From positions 1-22,165 of the forward strand of contig CALFYU010000513.1 in assembly GCA_937952455.1 (NCBI GenBank): a DNA stretch of 22,165 nt, in the 5' to 3' direction. Position 1 is the stretch's first letter; each line of letters opens with the position of its first letter. Both the position numbers and the translations under genes were made by a program. Below, in pieces: positions 1-7,447 of this stretch. The notes under the pieces are model-generated. The model made no database searches. It saw nothing but the letters and a program-made list of their open reading frames with translations, and was not told the origin of the DNA. Source of the DNA: an uncultured Planctomycetaceae bacterium. Its GTDB lineage: Bacteria > Planctomycetota > Planctomycetia > Planctomycetales > Planctomycetaceae.

Positions 1-38
1 CGGTTCGATGTCGTGCATAGAGCGGAGGAAAAGCTGTG

Positions 39-1310
39 ATGGACATATTAGTCGTCGGGCAGGGGGGGCGGGAGCACGCGCTCGTGTGGAAGTTGTCCCA
101 GTCCCCGACTGTTACCAAGGTGTACTGCGCGCCGGGCAACGCCGGGACGGCGGCGGATGGGACAAATGTCGATATTTCGTCCGACGATATCCCCCGGCTG
201 GTGCAGTTCGCGAAGGCGGAGCAAATCGGCCTGACGGTCGTCGGTCCCGAAGCGCCGCTGACCGCGGGGATTGTGGATGCTTTTCAGGCGGCCGGTTTGA
301 CCGTGTTCGGCCCGTCCAAAGCGGCCGCCCAATTGGAGGGGAGCAAGGCCTTTTCGAAGGAATTGATGAAGCGGGCGGCGGTGCCGACGGCGCAGTTCGC
401 GGTGTTCGAATCCGCCGACGAGGCGGAGAGCTACATCAACGACCGCGAAGAAACGCCGCTGGTCGTCAAAGCCGACGGGTTGGCGGCAGGAAAGGGAGTC
501 GTCGTCTGTGCCAAGAAGGCCGAGGCGATCGATGCCGTCAAGCGGATCATGCGGCAGACCGAATTCGGCGCCGCCGGCAGTCGTGTGGTGATTGAAGAAC
601 GACTCGACGGTCAAGAGGCCAGCATTCTGGCGATCGTCGACGGCAATACGATCATCCCGTTGGAAACCTCACAGGACCACAAGCCGGCCTACGACGACGA
701 CAAAGGCCCCAATACGGGGGGCATGGGGGCCTATAGTCCCACGCCGCTGATTACGCCGGAGTTAATGGACCAGATCATCACGCAGATTCTGGTGCCGACG
801 GTCGACACGCTCAAGAAATCGGGATGCGCGTTTCGCGGCATTTTGTATGCGGGCCTGATGATCACCAACCAGGGGCCGAAGGTTTTGGAATTCAACGTCC
901 GTTTCGGGGACCCCGAAGCACAACCGGTGCTCATGCGGCTCAAAACGGATTTGGCGGAAGTGCTCTTGGCTGCGGCCCAGGGACGGTTGAGCAAACTTCC
1001 CGAGTTGGAGTGGGACGATCGTCCGGCGGTCTGCGTGGTGATGGCGGCCGAGGGCTCCCCCCGTGAGTATGAAAAAGGCCGTCCGATCCGCGGCCTGTCT
1101 GCGGCGGCGGAATTACCCGACACCAAGGTCTTTCACGCGGGCACGGAGCTACGCGGCGAGGAGGTGGTCACCAACGGCGGCCGCGTGCTGGGCGTAACCG
1201 CCCTGGGTAAGACGGTGGCGGACGCGAAGCTCAAGGCCTATAAGGCGGTAAAATGCATCCGCTGGGACGGCGCCTGGTGCCGGCACGATATTTCGGACAA
1301 GGCGCGGTGA
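39..1310 (+). CDS. purD: Phosphoribosylamine--glycine ligase (GAR synthetase)
   Basis: This enzyme joins glycine to 5-phosphoribosylamine using ATP, the second step of de novo purine synthesis, in the cytoplasm. The protein is about 423 residues, full length for the family, with an ATP-grasp fold. Visible family motifs are GGREHAL near the N-terminus, PGNAG, VGPEAPL, the ATP-grasp segment VVKADGLAAGKGV, the DHKPAYDDDKGPNTGGMGAY loop, the metal-binding stretch LEFNVRFGDPEAQ, and the C-terminal AVKCIRWDGAWCRHDIS. A GTG at 36 precedes the ATG at 39 in the same frame. The Shine-Dalgarno GGAGGAA at 24-30 is 8 bases from the ATG, so the ATG is preferred. The gene upstream lies outside the window. 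A 52-base gap leads to the DUF456 gene on the same strand, so co-transcription is possible. The identification is very secure. Confidence 0.97.
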   Translation: MDILVVGQGGREHALVWKLSQSPTVTKVYCAPGNAGTAADGTNVDISSDDIPRLVQFAKAEQIGLTVVGPEAPLTAGIVDAFQAAGLTVFGPSKAAAQLEGSKAFSKELMKRAAVPTAQFAVFESADEAESYINDREETPLVVKADGLAAGKGVVVCAKKAEAIDAVKRIMRQTEFGAAGSRVVIEERLDGQEASILAIVDGNTIIPLETSQDHKPAYDDDKGPNTGGMGAYSPTPLITPELMDQIITQILVPTVDTLKKSGCAFRGILYAGLMITNQGPKVLEFNVRFGDPEAQPVLMRLKTDLAEVLLAAAQGRLSKLPELEWDDRPAVCVVMAAEGSPREYEKGRPIRGLSAAAELPDTKVFHAGTELRGEEVVTNGGRVLGVTALGKTVADAKLKAYKAVKCIRWDGAWCRHDISDKAR

Positions 1311-1362
1311 GTCGCTACTAAGATTCGCACGTCACTGACGAAGGACATGAAGTGAGGTCCGC

Positions 1363-1920
1363 ATGAGCTACTTCAGTCCCGAAGTGATTTACTACATCTG
1401 GGCGAGTTTATTGATCCTGGCTTGCTGTGCGTCGTGGTGTTTGACGCTGTTTACTCTGCCGGGCAATTGGATCATGGTGGGGTTGGCCGCCGGTTTTGCT
1501 TGGATGTATCACCCGCCTGAACCGCACGGTTTGTCGTGGGGGGTGGTCGGGGCTGTACTCCTGTTGGCTGGTTTGGGTGAATTGGTCGAATTCGTCGCCG
1601 GCGCCGCGGGGGCGGCCAAGGAAGGGGGCAGCCGGCGGGGGATGATCCTCTCCATCGTCGGGGCGGCGGTAGGTAGCGTGCTGGGGGCGATTGTCGGGGT
1701 GCCGATTCCGATCGTGGGGCCGATTGTCGCCGCCCTGGGCGGAGCCGCTGCAGGGGCGTTCTGCGGGGCCTATCTGGGGGAAACCTGGAAGGGCCGGGAT
1801 CACGCCTCGACGATGGCGGTCAGCAAAGCGGCGCTGGTGGGACGCGTGCTGGGGACGGTCGGGAAATTGGCGATCGGAGCGGTGATGGTGGCGGTCATCT
1901 CCGTCGATGCGATTGTCTAA
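1363..1920 (+). CDS. DUF456 family integral membrane protein
   Basis: This 185-residue inner-membrane protein has no known biochemical role. The layout fits DUF456: N-terminal hydrophobic segments around residues 10-50 containing the family-typical TLPGNW turn, another near 57-80 ending in ELVEFVAGAAGA, then glycine/alanine-rich segments at about 92-140 with GVPIPIVGPIVAALGGAAAGAFCGAYLGE. The last hydrophobic segment is near 160-183. The glycine-rich pair resembles glycine-zipper packing. GAGG at 1354-1357 lies 5 bases before the ATG. The gene sits 52 bases after purD and may share its transcript, but nothing links it to purine synthesis. Family assignment is from recalled motif order and is fairly firm; function is unknown. 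Confidence 0.85.
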   Translation: MSYFSPEVIYYIWASLLILACCASWCLTLFTLPGNWIMVGLAAGFAWMYHPPEPHGLSWGVVGAVLLLAGLGELVEFVAGAAGAAKEGGSRRGMILSIVGAAVGSVLGAIVGVPIPIVGPIVAALGGAAAGAFCGAYLGETWKGRDHASTMAVSKAALVGRVLGTVGKLAIGAVMVAVISVDAIV

Positions 1921-1980
1921 GCCTTAAACCCTAAAGCGGATGTCTCCGTCCACAACGACGGGTAAATCAGGCGAATTCGA

Positions 1981-2008
1981 TTGGCGCAGCGGCGAATTCT
2001 TGTATCTT
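1981..2008 (+). promoter_or_regulatory. Candidate sigma70-type promoter in the leader of the beta-helix/cytochrome pair
   Basis: TTGGCG at 1981-1986 and TATCTT at 2003-2008 are separated by 16 bases. This would give a leader of about 225 nt before the ATG at 2241. The match is partial and no other support is visible. The rest of the 320-base gap (1921-2240) shows only the palindrome at 2152-2169; a 62-codon open frame in it has no family resemblance and was not called. Confidence 0.3.
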
Positions 2009-2151
2009 GATAGAGACGATGTCTACAAATCTTGGGGAAGCTCAGCTCACGATTTGAGCGTTCAGCCAGAATTTCGGGATTCGTTTTCCGGCGATTCTCT
2101 TCTCACTTAAGGCAACCATCTGCACGAGAGACCATTCATTTCGCCAGGTTG

Positions 2152-2169
2152 ACCTACCAACCGGTAGGT
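2152..2169. promoter_or_regulatory. Perfect 7-bp inverted repeat, TetR-type operator candidate
   Basis: ACCTACC at 2152-2158 and GGTAGGT at 2163-2169 form a perfect palindrome around AACC, 71 bases upstream of the beta-helix gene. A TTGAC at 2149-2153 overlaps its left edge. The length, symmetry and ACC/GGT edges resemble operators of TetR-family repressors. No TetR-family gene is in the window, so any regulator would be encoded elsewhere. A short RNA hairpin in the leader is the alternative. Confidence 0.4.
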
Positions 2170-2240
2170 AGAGCCGCCGGCCGCTTCAAGTCTTTTTCAA
2201 GGCACACACTTCTCACCTAACTTCTTCGGAGAGTCGAAAG

Positions 2241-3650
2241 ATGAAACTTAGCTCTTGGCGTGTTGCACTCTCGTTGTGCGTTTGCCTGGTGTTGATCGGC
2301 TGTCAAAAAGCGCAACCATCCGCCTCGACGACCGGTGCGGGCGCTGCGGCCGACGGCGAGGCACTGGCCGACGCCTCCGCTGCAAAAGCAGCGGATGACA
2401 CTACGGCCACCGCCGATGACGCGGCCGCCCCGGCTGCCAACGGAGACGATGCGGCAGTCGAGGCCGAAGGGGAAGTGGTGGTGATCAAGCCGGGGCCGGA
2501 TGCGCAAAAGGACGCTCAGGAAGCGCTGATCTATGCCGAAGAGGGGGACGTGATCGAATTCGCCGCTGGTGAGTTCAACATGACCAAAACGCTCTCGCTG
2601 GACGGCACCAAGCACGTCACGATCCGCGGGCAGGGGATGGACAAGACGATCCTGAATTTTGCCGAGCAGCAAAAGGGAACCGGAGGCGAGGGAATCAAAA
2701 TCACGGCGGATGATTTCACCATCGAGGACATCACGCTGCAAGACACGCCCGGCGACGCAATCAAAGTCGAAGGCGCTCACGGCGTGACGATGCGCAACGT
2801 CAAAACGTGGTGGTCGCGCGGCCCGAAGGCGGACAACGGTGCTTATGGCCTTTATCCCGTGTTATGCGAAAACGTGCTGATCGAAGACTGCGTGGCCGAA
2901 TGTGCTTCGGATGCGGGGATTTATGTCGGCCAGTCCAAAAACATCATCGTCCGCCGCTGCCGCGCTGAGAAAAACGTGGCCGGTATCGAAATCGAGAATT
3001 GCATCGGCGCCGACGTGTATGAGAACGTGGCGACGAACAACACGGGCGGACTACTGGTCTTCTCGCTGCCGGGCTTGAAGCTCAAAAACGGCAGCAAGTG
3101 CCGCGTTTACAACAACAAAATCTTCAACAACAACCACGACAACTTCGCCGCGCCGGGCAACATGGTCGCCACCGTGCCGCCGGGAACCGGTGTGTCGGTG
3201 ATGGCCAACGATCAGGTCGAGATTTTTGATAACGAAGTGACTGACCACAAGAGCACGAATTGCTACATCATCAGCTTCTTCACCACGCAGCGGCAATTCA
3301 AGGATGCGGAATACGATCCCTATCCGGAAGCGATTTCGATCTATCACAACAAGTTTGAAAAAGGGGGCTATGATCCGCAGAAAGCGTGGGCCGACGTGGT
3401 TGCGTTTTTGCCGGATAATAAACTGCCCGACATCGTCTACGACGGCATGGTTGACGAGAAGAAGACCGTCGACGGTAAGCTCCCCGAAGGGAAACAGATT
3501 TACATCGGCGACAACGGCGAGTTCACGTTTGCCAATATCGATTTCGGGTCGATGGCCGCCGGACAACCGCCGCAGCCCACGTTCGATCTGAAAGAGTACT
3601 CCGCCGAACTGCCCAAGTTGCCGGCGGTTTCGATCCCGGGAGTTAAATGA
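2241..3650 (+). CDS. Parallel beta-helix repeat lipoprotein (TIGR03805-like)
   Basis: This is a 469-residue exported lipoprotein. The signal peptide ends in LVLIG followed by lipobox Cys21. Residues about 27-80 are a low-complexity Ala/Asp/Glu linker, probably a flexible tether. The rest is a run of right-handed beta-helix coils in which short hydrophobic strands alternate with Asn/Asp/Gly turns (HVTIRG, GIKIT, FTIEDIT, AIKVEG, VLIEDCVAEC, IIVRRCRAEKN, AGIEIEN, CRVYNNKI, VEIFDNEVTDH). Such folds bind or cut polysaccharides in known families, but no catalytic set can be assigned here. GGAGAG at 2228-2233 precedes the ATG by 7 bases. The stop is separated by one base from the next start (TGAGATG), so translation is probably coupled. 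From memory, TIGR03805 proteins occur as two-gene pairs with TIGR03806 proteins, which is the arrangement here. Confidence 0.85.
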   Translation: MKLSSWRVALSLCVCLVLIGCQKAQPSASTTGAGAAADGEALADASAAKAADDTTATADDAAAPAANGDDAAVEAEGEVVVIKPGPDAQKDAQEALIYAEEGDVIEFAAGEFNMTKTLSLDGTKHVTIRGQGMDKTILNFAEQQKGTGGEGIKITADDFTIEDITLQDTPGDAIKVEGAHGVTMRNVKTWWSRGPKADNGAYGLYPVLCENVLIEDCVAECASDAGIYVGQSKNIIVRRCRAEKNVAGIEIENCIGADVYENVATNNTGGLLVFSLPGLKLKNGSKCRVYNNKIFNNNHDNFAAPGNMVATVPPGTGVSVMANDQVEIFDNEVTDHKSTNCYIISFFTTQRQFKDAEYDPYPEAISIYHNKFEKGGYDPQKAWADVVAFLPDNKLPDIVYDGMVDEKKTVDGKLPEGKQIYIGDNGEFTFANIDFGSMAAGQPPQPTFDLKEYSAELPKLPAVSIPGVK

Positions 3651-3651
3651 G

Positions 3652-5832
3652 ATGGCGTCGCATCGATCCTATCCCGCCGGCGCCGCTAGGCGCTGGCGGA
3701 TTTGGCTCGTGCCTGCCTGTCTGATCGCGTTTATCGGAGGCTGCGGGCCGCAGTCGGCTCCGCCGCCGGGTGGAGCTGCATCGTCCGCTGCGCCGGCTGC
3801 TCAGGAGAAGCAGACGCCACCGGGCGAGGCGCAAACCGCCGTCGCCGACGACACGATTCCGCGCCCCTCTGCCAAAAAGACGCGCAAACGGCGCGAGCGG
3901 CCGAAGCGATATCTGTCTGAATACGGCCTGTTCGACGGCCCGCTGGCGGAATTGAAACCGGCCGCCGGGGTGATTCCTTACGACCTCAACTCGCCGCTAT
4001 TTTCTGACTACGCTTGGAAGTCCCGTGTGATCAAGGTCCCCGAGGGGACGAAGATCCAGTATCGCGAGGGCAGCTCGTTTGAGTTTCCGGTGGGAACGAT
4101 CATCGCCAAGACGTTTTATTTTCCGACCGACTTCAATCATCCCGAACAGGGACGGCGGTTGATCGAGACTCGCATCTTATTACTCCGCGACAGCGGCTGG
4201 ATCGGTGTTCCCTACGTCTGGAACGACGAGCAGTCCGATGCCGTTTCCGAAGTCGCCGGCGAGACGGTGAATGTCTCCTGGAAGCACTACGACGGCGAGG
4301 AACGTGCGAATCCGTACATCGTTCCCAACGCCAACGACTGTGCGCGCTGCCACAAGGTGGACGAGGTGCTGGAACCGATCGGCCCGCGGGCACGGCATCT
4401 CAACAAGGATTACGACTACGAGCACGGCGCGGAGAATCAGCTTGCCTACTGGTCGCGGATGGGCATTCTCAACGGAGCCCCCGACGATCCGGCGCAGGCA
4501 CCGAAACTGGCGGCCTGGGATGATGAGGCGTCCGGCACGGTGGATGAACGGGCGCGGGCTTGGCTGGAAATCAATTGCGCCCACTGCCACAGCTCAACCG
4601 GTCCGGCCCGCAACTCCGGTCTCTACCTGCTGGCCAGCGTGACCGATCCGTACAAACTCGGGGTCTACAAAACGCCCGTCGCCGCCGGGCGCGGGTCGGG
4701 GGGGCACAAATATGACATCGTGCCCGGCAATCCGGATGAGTCGATCATGCTGTTTCGGCTGGAATCAACGCATCCCGGCATGGTGATGCCCGAGTTCGGA
4801 CGCACGCTCGTGCACGAGGAGTCCAACGCTTTGATCCGCCGGTGGATTGATGAAATGGAGGTCCCCGAAGGATTCGACATCAGCAACGCCGTGGGGGAAT
4901 TCGCGTCGCTCAGCGACGAGCAACTGGCCGAATTCGCCCGGGAAATCACCGAACAGGGTGATCCCGTCCGCGGCGAAGAAATTTTTCACCGCAAGCGGCT
5001 GAATTGTTTCAAATGCCATTCGCTGGGCGGAGTCGGTGAACAGGTCGGGCCGGACTTACTCAAGCCGCGCGACGACAAGTCGCTGAACTACTTGATCGAA
5101 TCGCTGCTGTTGCCCAACAAGGTCATCCGCAAAGGCTTTGAAACGGTAAATGTTGCCACCGACGACGGGCAAGCGTTTTCCGGCGTGGTGATCGAGGAGA
5201 CCGACAGCGAATTGGTGCTCCGCGATCTGACACGGCCGGAGATTCGTATCCCCAAAGAGAAAATCGAGAGCCGCACGCCCGGCAATTCACTGATGCCGAC
5301 CAACGTCGTCGCCATGCTGCCCCGGCAAGACGTGGTTGATTTGCTGCGATTTCTGCAGCAGTTGGGCGAGTCCGCCGATGGTGAGATGACCGACGAATCG
5401 GTCGTCCGCCGCTGGGAAGTCCTCGATCCGCTGCCCAGCAACATCGAACAGGTGGCCCCCGATCAATTCATTGCCGAGTCAAGCCAGCGGCGCGATTTGA
5501 CGTGGGAGACCGAATACAGCCGCCTCTCAGGCGAGTTGGCCCTGGAAATGGCAATGACCGCCCCGCAAACGAGTCTGCGGATCGTGCGCTGCAAAATCGA
5601 CGTGCAGCGCGCGGGCGAGTTGTTGATCGAATTGAATTCATCCGACAAAGCGCGCCTGTGGTGGGATGGGACACCGATCGACGCCGCGAACCAAAACACG
5701 CTGTCGGTCGAGGCAGGCAGACACACGCTCACGTTCTGGATCGACCTCAACCAACGGGCCGACAAGTCGCTACGCTGCCGCGTCGTCCCAACCGGCGATT
5801 CCAAAGCAACCGTGCAACTCGGCAAATCGTAG
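3652..5832 (+). CDS. Three-heme c-type cytochrome lipoprotein: TIGR03806-like (SO2930 family) core fused to a TIGR02603-type heme domain
   Basis: This 726-residue envelope lipoprotein has a hydrophobic leader ending in lipobox IGGC (Cys31). An Ala/Pro-rich linker (about 35-75) is followed by a basic patch KKTRKRRERPKR. Residues 88-405 match the diheme SO2930/HNE_0200 family, with heme sites C230-ARCH and C309-AHCH and Met377/Met379 as possible distal ligands. Residues 436-572 form a third heme domain (C452-FKCH, then a GEQVGPDL segment, GFETVNVATDDG, GNSLMPTNV) typical of the planctomycete/verrucomicrobial TIGR02603 type. The last 135 residues look like a beta-sandwich, perhaps PA14-like (LIELNSSDKARLWWDGTPI). 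The ATG lies one base after the beta-helix stop. An electron-transfer or redox role outside the cytoplasm is likely; the substrate is unknown. Confidence 0.88.
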   Translation: MASHRSYPAGAARRWRIWLVPACLIAFIGGCGPQSAPPPGGAASSAAPAAQEKQTPPGEAQTAVADDTIPRPSAKKTRKRRERPKRYLSEYGLFDGPLAELKPAAGVIPYDLNSPLFSDYAWKSRVIKVPEGTKIQYREGSSFEFPVGTIIAKTFYFPTDFNHPEQGRRLIETRILLLRDSGWIGVPYVWNDEQSDAVSEVAGETVNVSWKHYDGEERANPYIVPNANDCARCHKVDEVLEPIGPRARHLNKDYDYEHGAENQLAYWSRMGILNGAPDDPAQAPKLAAWDDEASGTVDERARAWLEINCAHCHSSTGPARNSGLYLLASVTDPYKLGVYKTPVAAGRGSGGHKYDIVPGNPDESIMLFRLESTHPGMVMPEFGRTLVHEESNALIRRWIDEMEVPEGFDISNAVGEFASLSDEQLAEFAREITEQGDPVRGEEIFHRKRLNCFKCHSLGGVGEQVGPDLLKPRDDKSLNYLIESLLLPNKVIRKGFETVNVATDDGQAFSGVVIEETDSELVLRDLTRPEIRIPKEKIESRTPGNSLMPTNVVAMLPRQDVVDLLRFLQQLGESADGEMTDESVVRRWEVLDPLPSNIEQVAPDQFIAESSQRRDLTWETEYSRLSGELALEMAMTAPQTSLRIVRCKIDVQRAGELLIELNSSDKARLWWDGTPIDAANQNTLSVEAGRHTLTFWIDLNQRADKSLRCRVVPTGDSKATVQLGKS

Positions 5833-5861
5833 GGTGCTGGACGCTGCTTGGAAAAACCTCG

Positions 5862-5885
5862 CGCAAAGACGCGAAGCCGCAAAGA
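5862..5885. repeat. Short intergenic repeat of three 8-bp units
   Basis: Three tandem 8-bp units (CGCAAAGA, CGCGAAGC, CGCAAAGA) lie about 30 bases after the cytochrome stop, in the convergent gap before the Tat protein gene. Similar short motifs are, from memory, common in intergenic DNA of many bacteria. No second copy was seen in this window. The rest of the 165-base gap shows nothing recognisable. Confidence 0.5.
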
Positions 5886-5997
5886 GATTTGATGCATGCG
5901 GGCGTTGCGGCGTGGCGTGCGGATTTTCTGGCGGCGCGACGAGCAAGATATGCAAAGTTTCCGGCGTGCTGACGCGTGCCGCTCTCCGGGCAGGCAA

Positions 5998-7293
5998 TCA
6001 GCTCACCCAGAACAGCGTTTCATCCGGGACTTGGTATTCGACAGCCAGATGCGGGGTTTCAAGCTTCTTGCTCCCCTTCGCCAGTGATTGCATGCCCGCT
6101 TCGACCAGGCCGCCGGTGAGGAGTGTCCGCTCGACGGGGTAGGAGGGCTTGCCGGTGAGGAAAGTTTTCTCGGCGTTGGACATCAGTGCAGCGGAGTAGA
6201 CCACGTTGGGGTTGGGGGGCAAGTAGAAGAGCGTTGAGAGCGGCTCTTTTTGGCCCTTTAGCTTGGCGGCGAAGTTGAAATCGTTCACCAGCCCGTTCAT
6301 GAGCAGCATCGTCCCTTTGAGGCCGTCGGCGTATTCGAAACGGTAGGCGACGGGCGATTTGACCCATTCCCGCATCTGCTGGGGCGTGGGGTAGCGATGG
6401 CTGTAGCTTTCGGGTTGGGCCAGCGTTTGACTGCGGGACAGGCAGGCTTCGAACAATTGCGGGTCCCAGCCGCCAGATTTCCATGGTCCGGCGTTCATCG
6501 CTTCCCAGACATCATCCCCGCGGAGGGCCTGCAGCCAGACGACCCCCGTTTCGCCTCCCTTGCGGCGCTCCGCCATGCATTGCATCGTTTCCAACGCGTG
6601 AAAGTCGTAGCTGTCGACGCCCCCCATGGCGACGCACATGATTTCTTCGACCTCAGCACCATACGGTAGATCGATGGAGGGCATCCGCCAGGTGACCGGC
6701 AGCGATGATCCCGCCAAAAACGGAATCTCGCGCTCGCGGGCGATGTCGACCATCTCTTTGGCCCAGTCCCATTTCCAGGAGAGGTGTTTGTCGTTGAAGA
6801 CCGGCAATACCTTGCCGTCCTCGGCGAAGACGTCGGTGACCGCTTTGAAGAATTCGTAGCGGGGGTATTTTGTCTGGTCGTATTCGCTCTTGGGATACTT
6901 GCCATGCTCGCCGATGATCAGCACCGCATCGACGTCGATCTTGTCCTTTCCATTTCGGAGCGCTTCGGCGATGGTGGGTGTGATTTCAAAGCCGAACTCG
7001 GCGGCGCGGCCGCGGCTGAGGTCGTTGTCGGGAAATTGATCGACATAGGCGGTCACGACCTCAAACGGCGGGTGATGCCATTTCCCATTGATCGGATAGC
7101 CGGTCAGAAACCGCTCCGCCATGTGCCAGGCATGCGAGTGATACCGCCATTCGGTGGTGACGACGGCGAGTTTTTTCTTGGGCTTCGTCTCAGCCGCCCG
7201 TAGCGGCCAAGGCGATAGTGCCAACCCAGCCCCGGCAGCGAACGATCCGGCCAAAAAACCGCGGCGGGTGATGTCGTGAGCGTGTGGATTCAT
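5998..7293 (-). CDS. Tat-exported protein with degenerate Gfo/Idh/MocA-like fold
   Basis: This 431-residue protein has a twin-arginine leader (TRRGFLAG, Arg10-Arg11, then an Ala/Gly-rich hydrophobic stretch ending near AAE35), so it is probably exported folded. The mature protein starts with a strand, KKLAVVTTEWRYHSHAW, where a Gfo/Idh/MocA oxidoreductase would have its GxGxxG dinucleotide loop, but the glycines are missing. Later segments follow that family: VDAVLIIGEHG (about 121-131), GKVLPVFNDKHLSW (160-173, in the position of the family's EKP lysine loop), EIPFLAGSS, and the C-terminal signature TGKPSYPVERTLLTGG (380-395). I infer a divergent member that may have lost or changed cofactor use. 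It lies downstream of a DUF1501 gene on the same strand, separated by a repeat. No clear Shine-Dalgarno is seen. The export call is firm; the fold call is moderate. Confidence 0.75.
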   Translation of the reverse strand: MNPHAHDITRRGFLAGSFAAGAGLALSPWPLRAAETKPKKKLAVVTTEWRYHSHAWHMAERFLTGYPINGKWHHPPFEVVTAYVDQFPDNDLSRGRAAEFGFEITPTIAEALRNGKDKIDVDAVLIIGEHGKYPKSEYDQTKYPRYEFFKAVTDVFAEDGKVLPVFNDKHLSWKWDWAKEMVDIAREREIPFLAGSSLPVTWRMPSIDLPYGAEVEEIMCVAMGGVDSYDFHALETMQCMAERRKGGETGVVWLQALRGDDVWEAMNAGPWKSGGWDPQLFEACLSRSQTLAQPESYSHRYPTPQQMREWVKSPVAYRFEYADGLKGTMLLMNGLVNDFNFAAKLKGQKEPLSTLFYLPPNPNVVYSAALMSNAEKTFLTGKPSYPVERTLLTGGLVEAGMQSLAKGSKKLETPHLAVEYQVPDETLFWVS

Positions 7294-7323
7294 GACGGCG
7301 TTCTGGTTGATCGATGAGGGTTT

Positions 7324-7435
7324 TTAGCCACGGATTAACACGGATAAAGGGAGTCGTCCTGGCTCCCAAAAAAGAGTTTGGGAACGAGTTTACCCCCTTT
7401 TTTCTGTGTTTGATCTGTGTTCAATCTGTGGCTAA
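7324..7435. repeat. Imperfect long inverted repeat between two genes (dispersed repeat family)
   Basis: The left arm at 7324-7348 begins TTAGCCACGGATT. The right arm at 7404-7435 is its imperfect reverse complement, ending CTGTGGCTAA, with about 55 bases between. The right arm starts 12 bases downstream of the DUF1501 stop. The left arm ends in the leader of the Tat protein gene. The right arm matches a further copy at 18107-18138 at 28 of 32 positions in the same orientation. Transcribed from the minus strand, the element could fold into one long hairpin and separate expression of the two genes. Confidence 0.75.
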
Positions 7436-7447
7436 GAAATCGGTAAT

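Noticed and set aside
48..614. Long open frame on the minus strand opposite purD
   Set aside because: It lies wholly opposite a secure gene, has no family motifs and reads like a GC-rich shadow frame.
2032..2220. 62-codon frame in the gap before the beta-helix gene
   Set aside because: No ribosome binding site or recognisable motif, and it covers the palindrome at 2152-2169.
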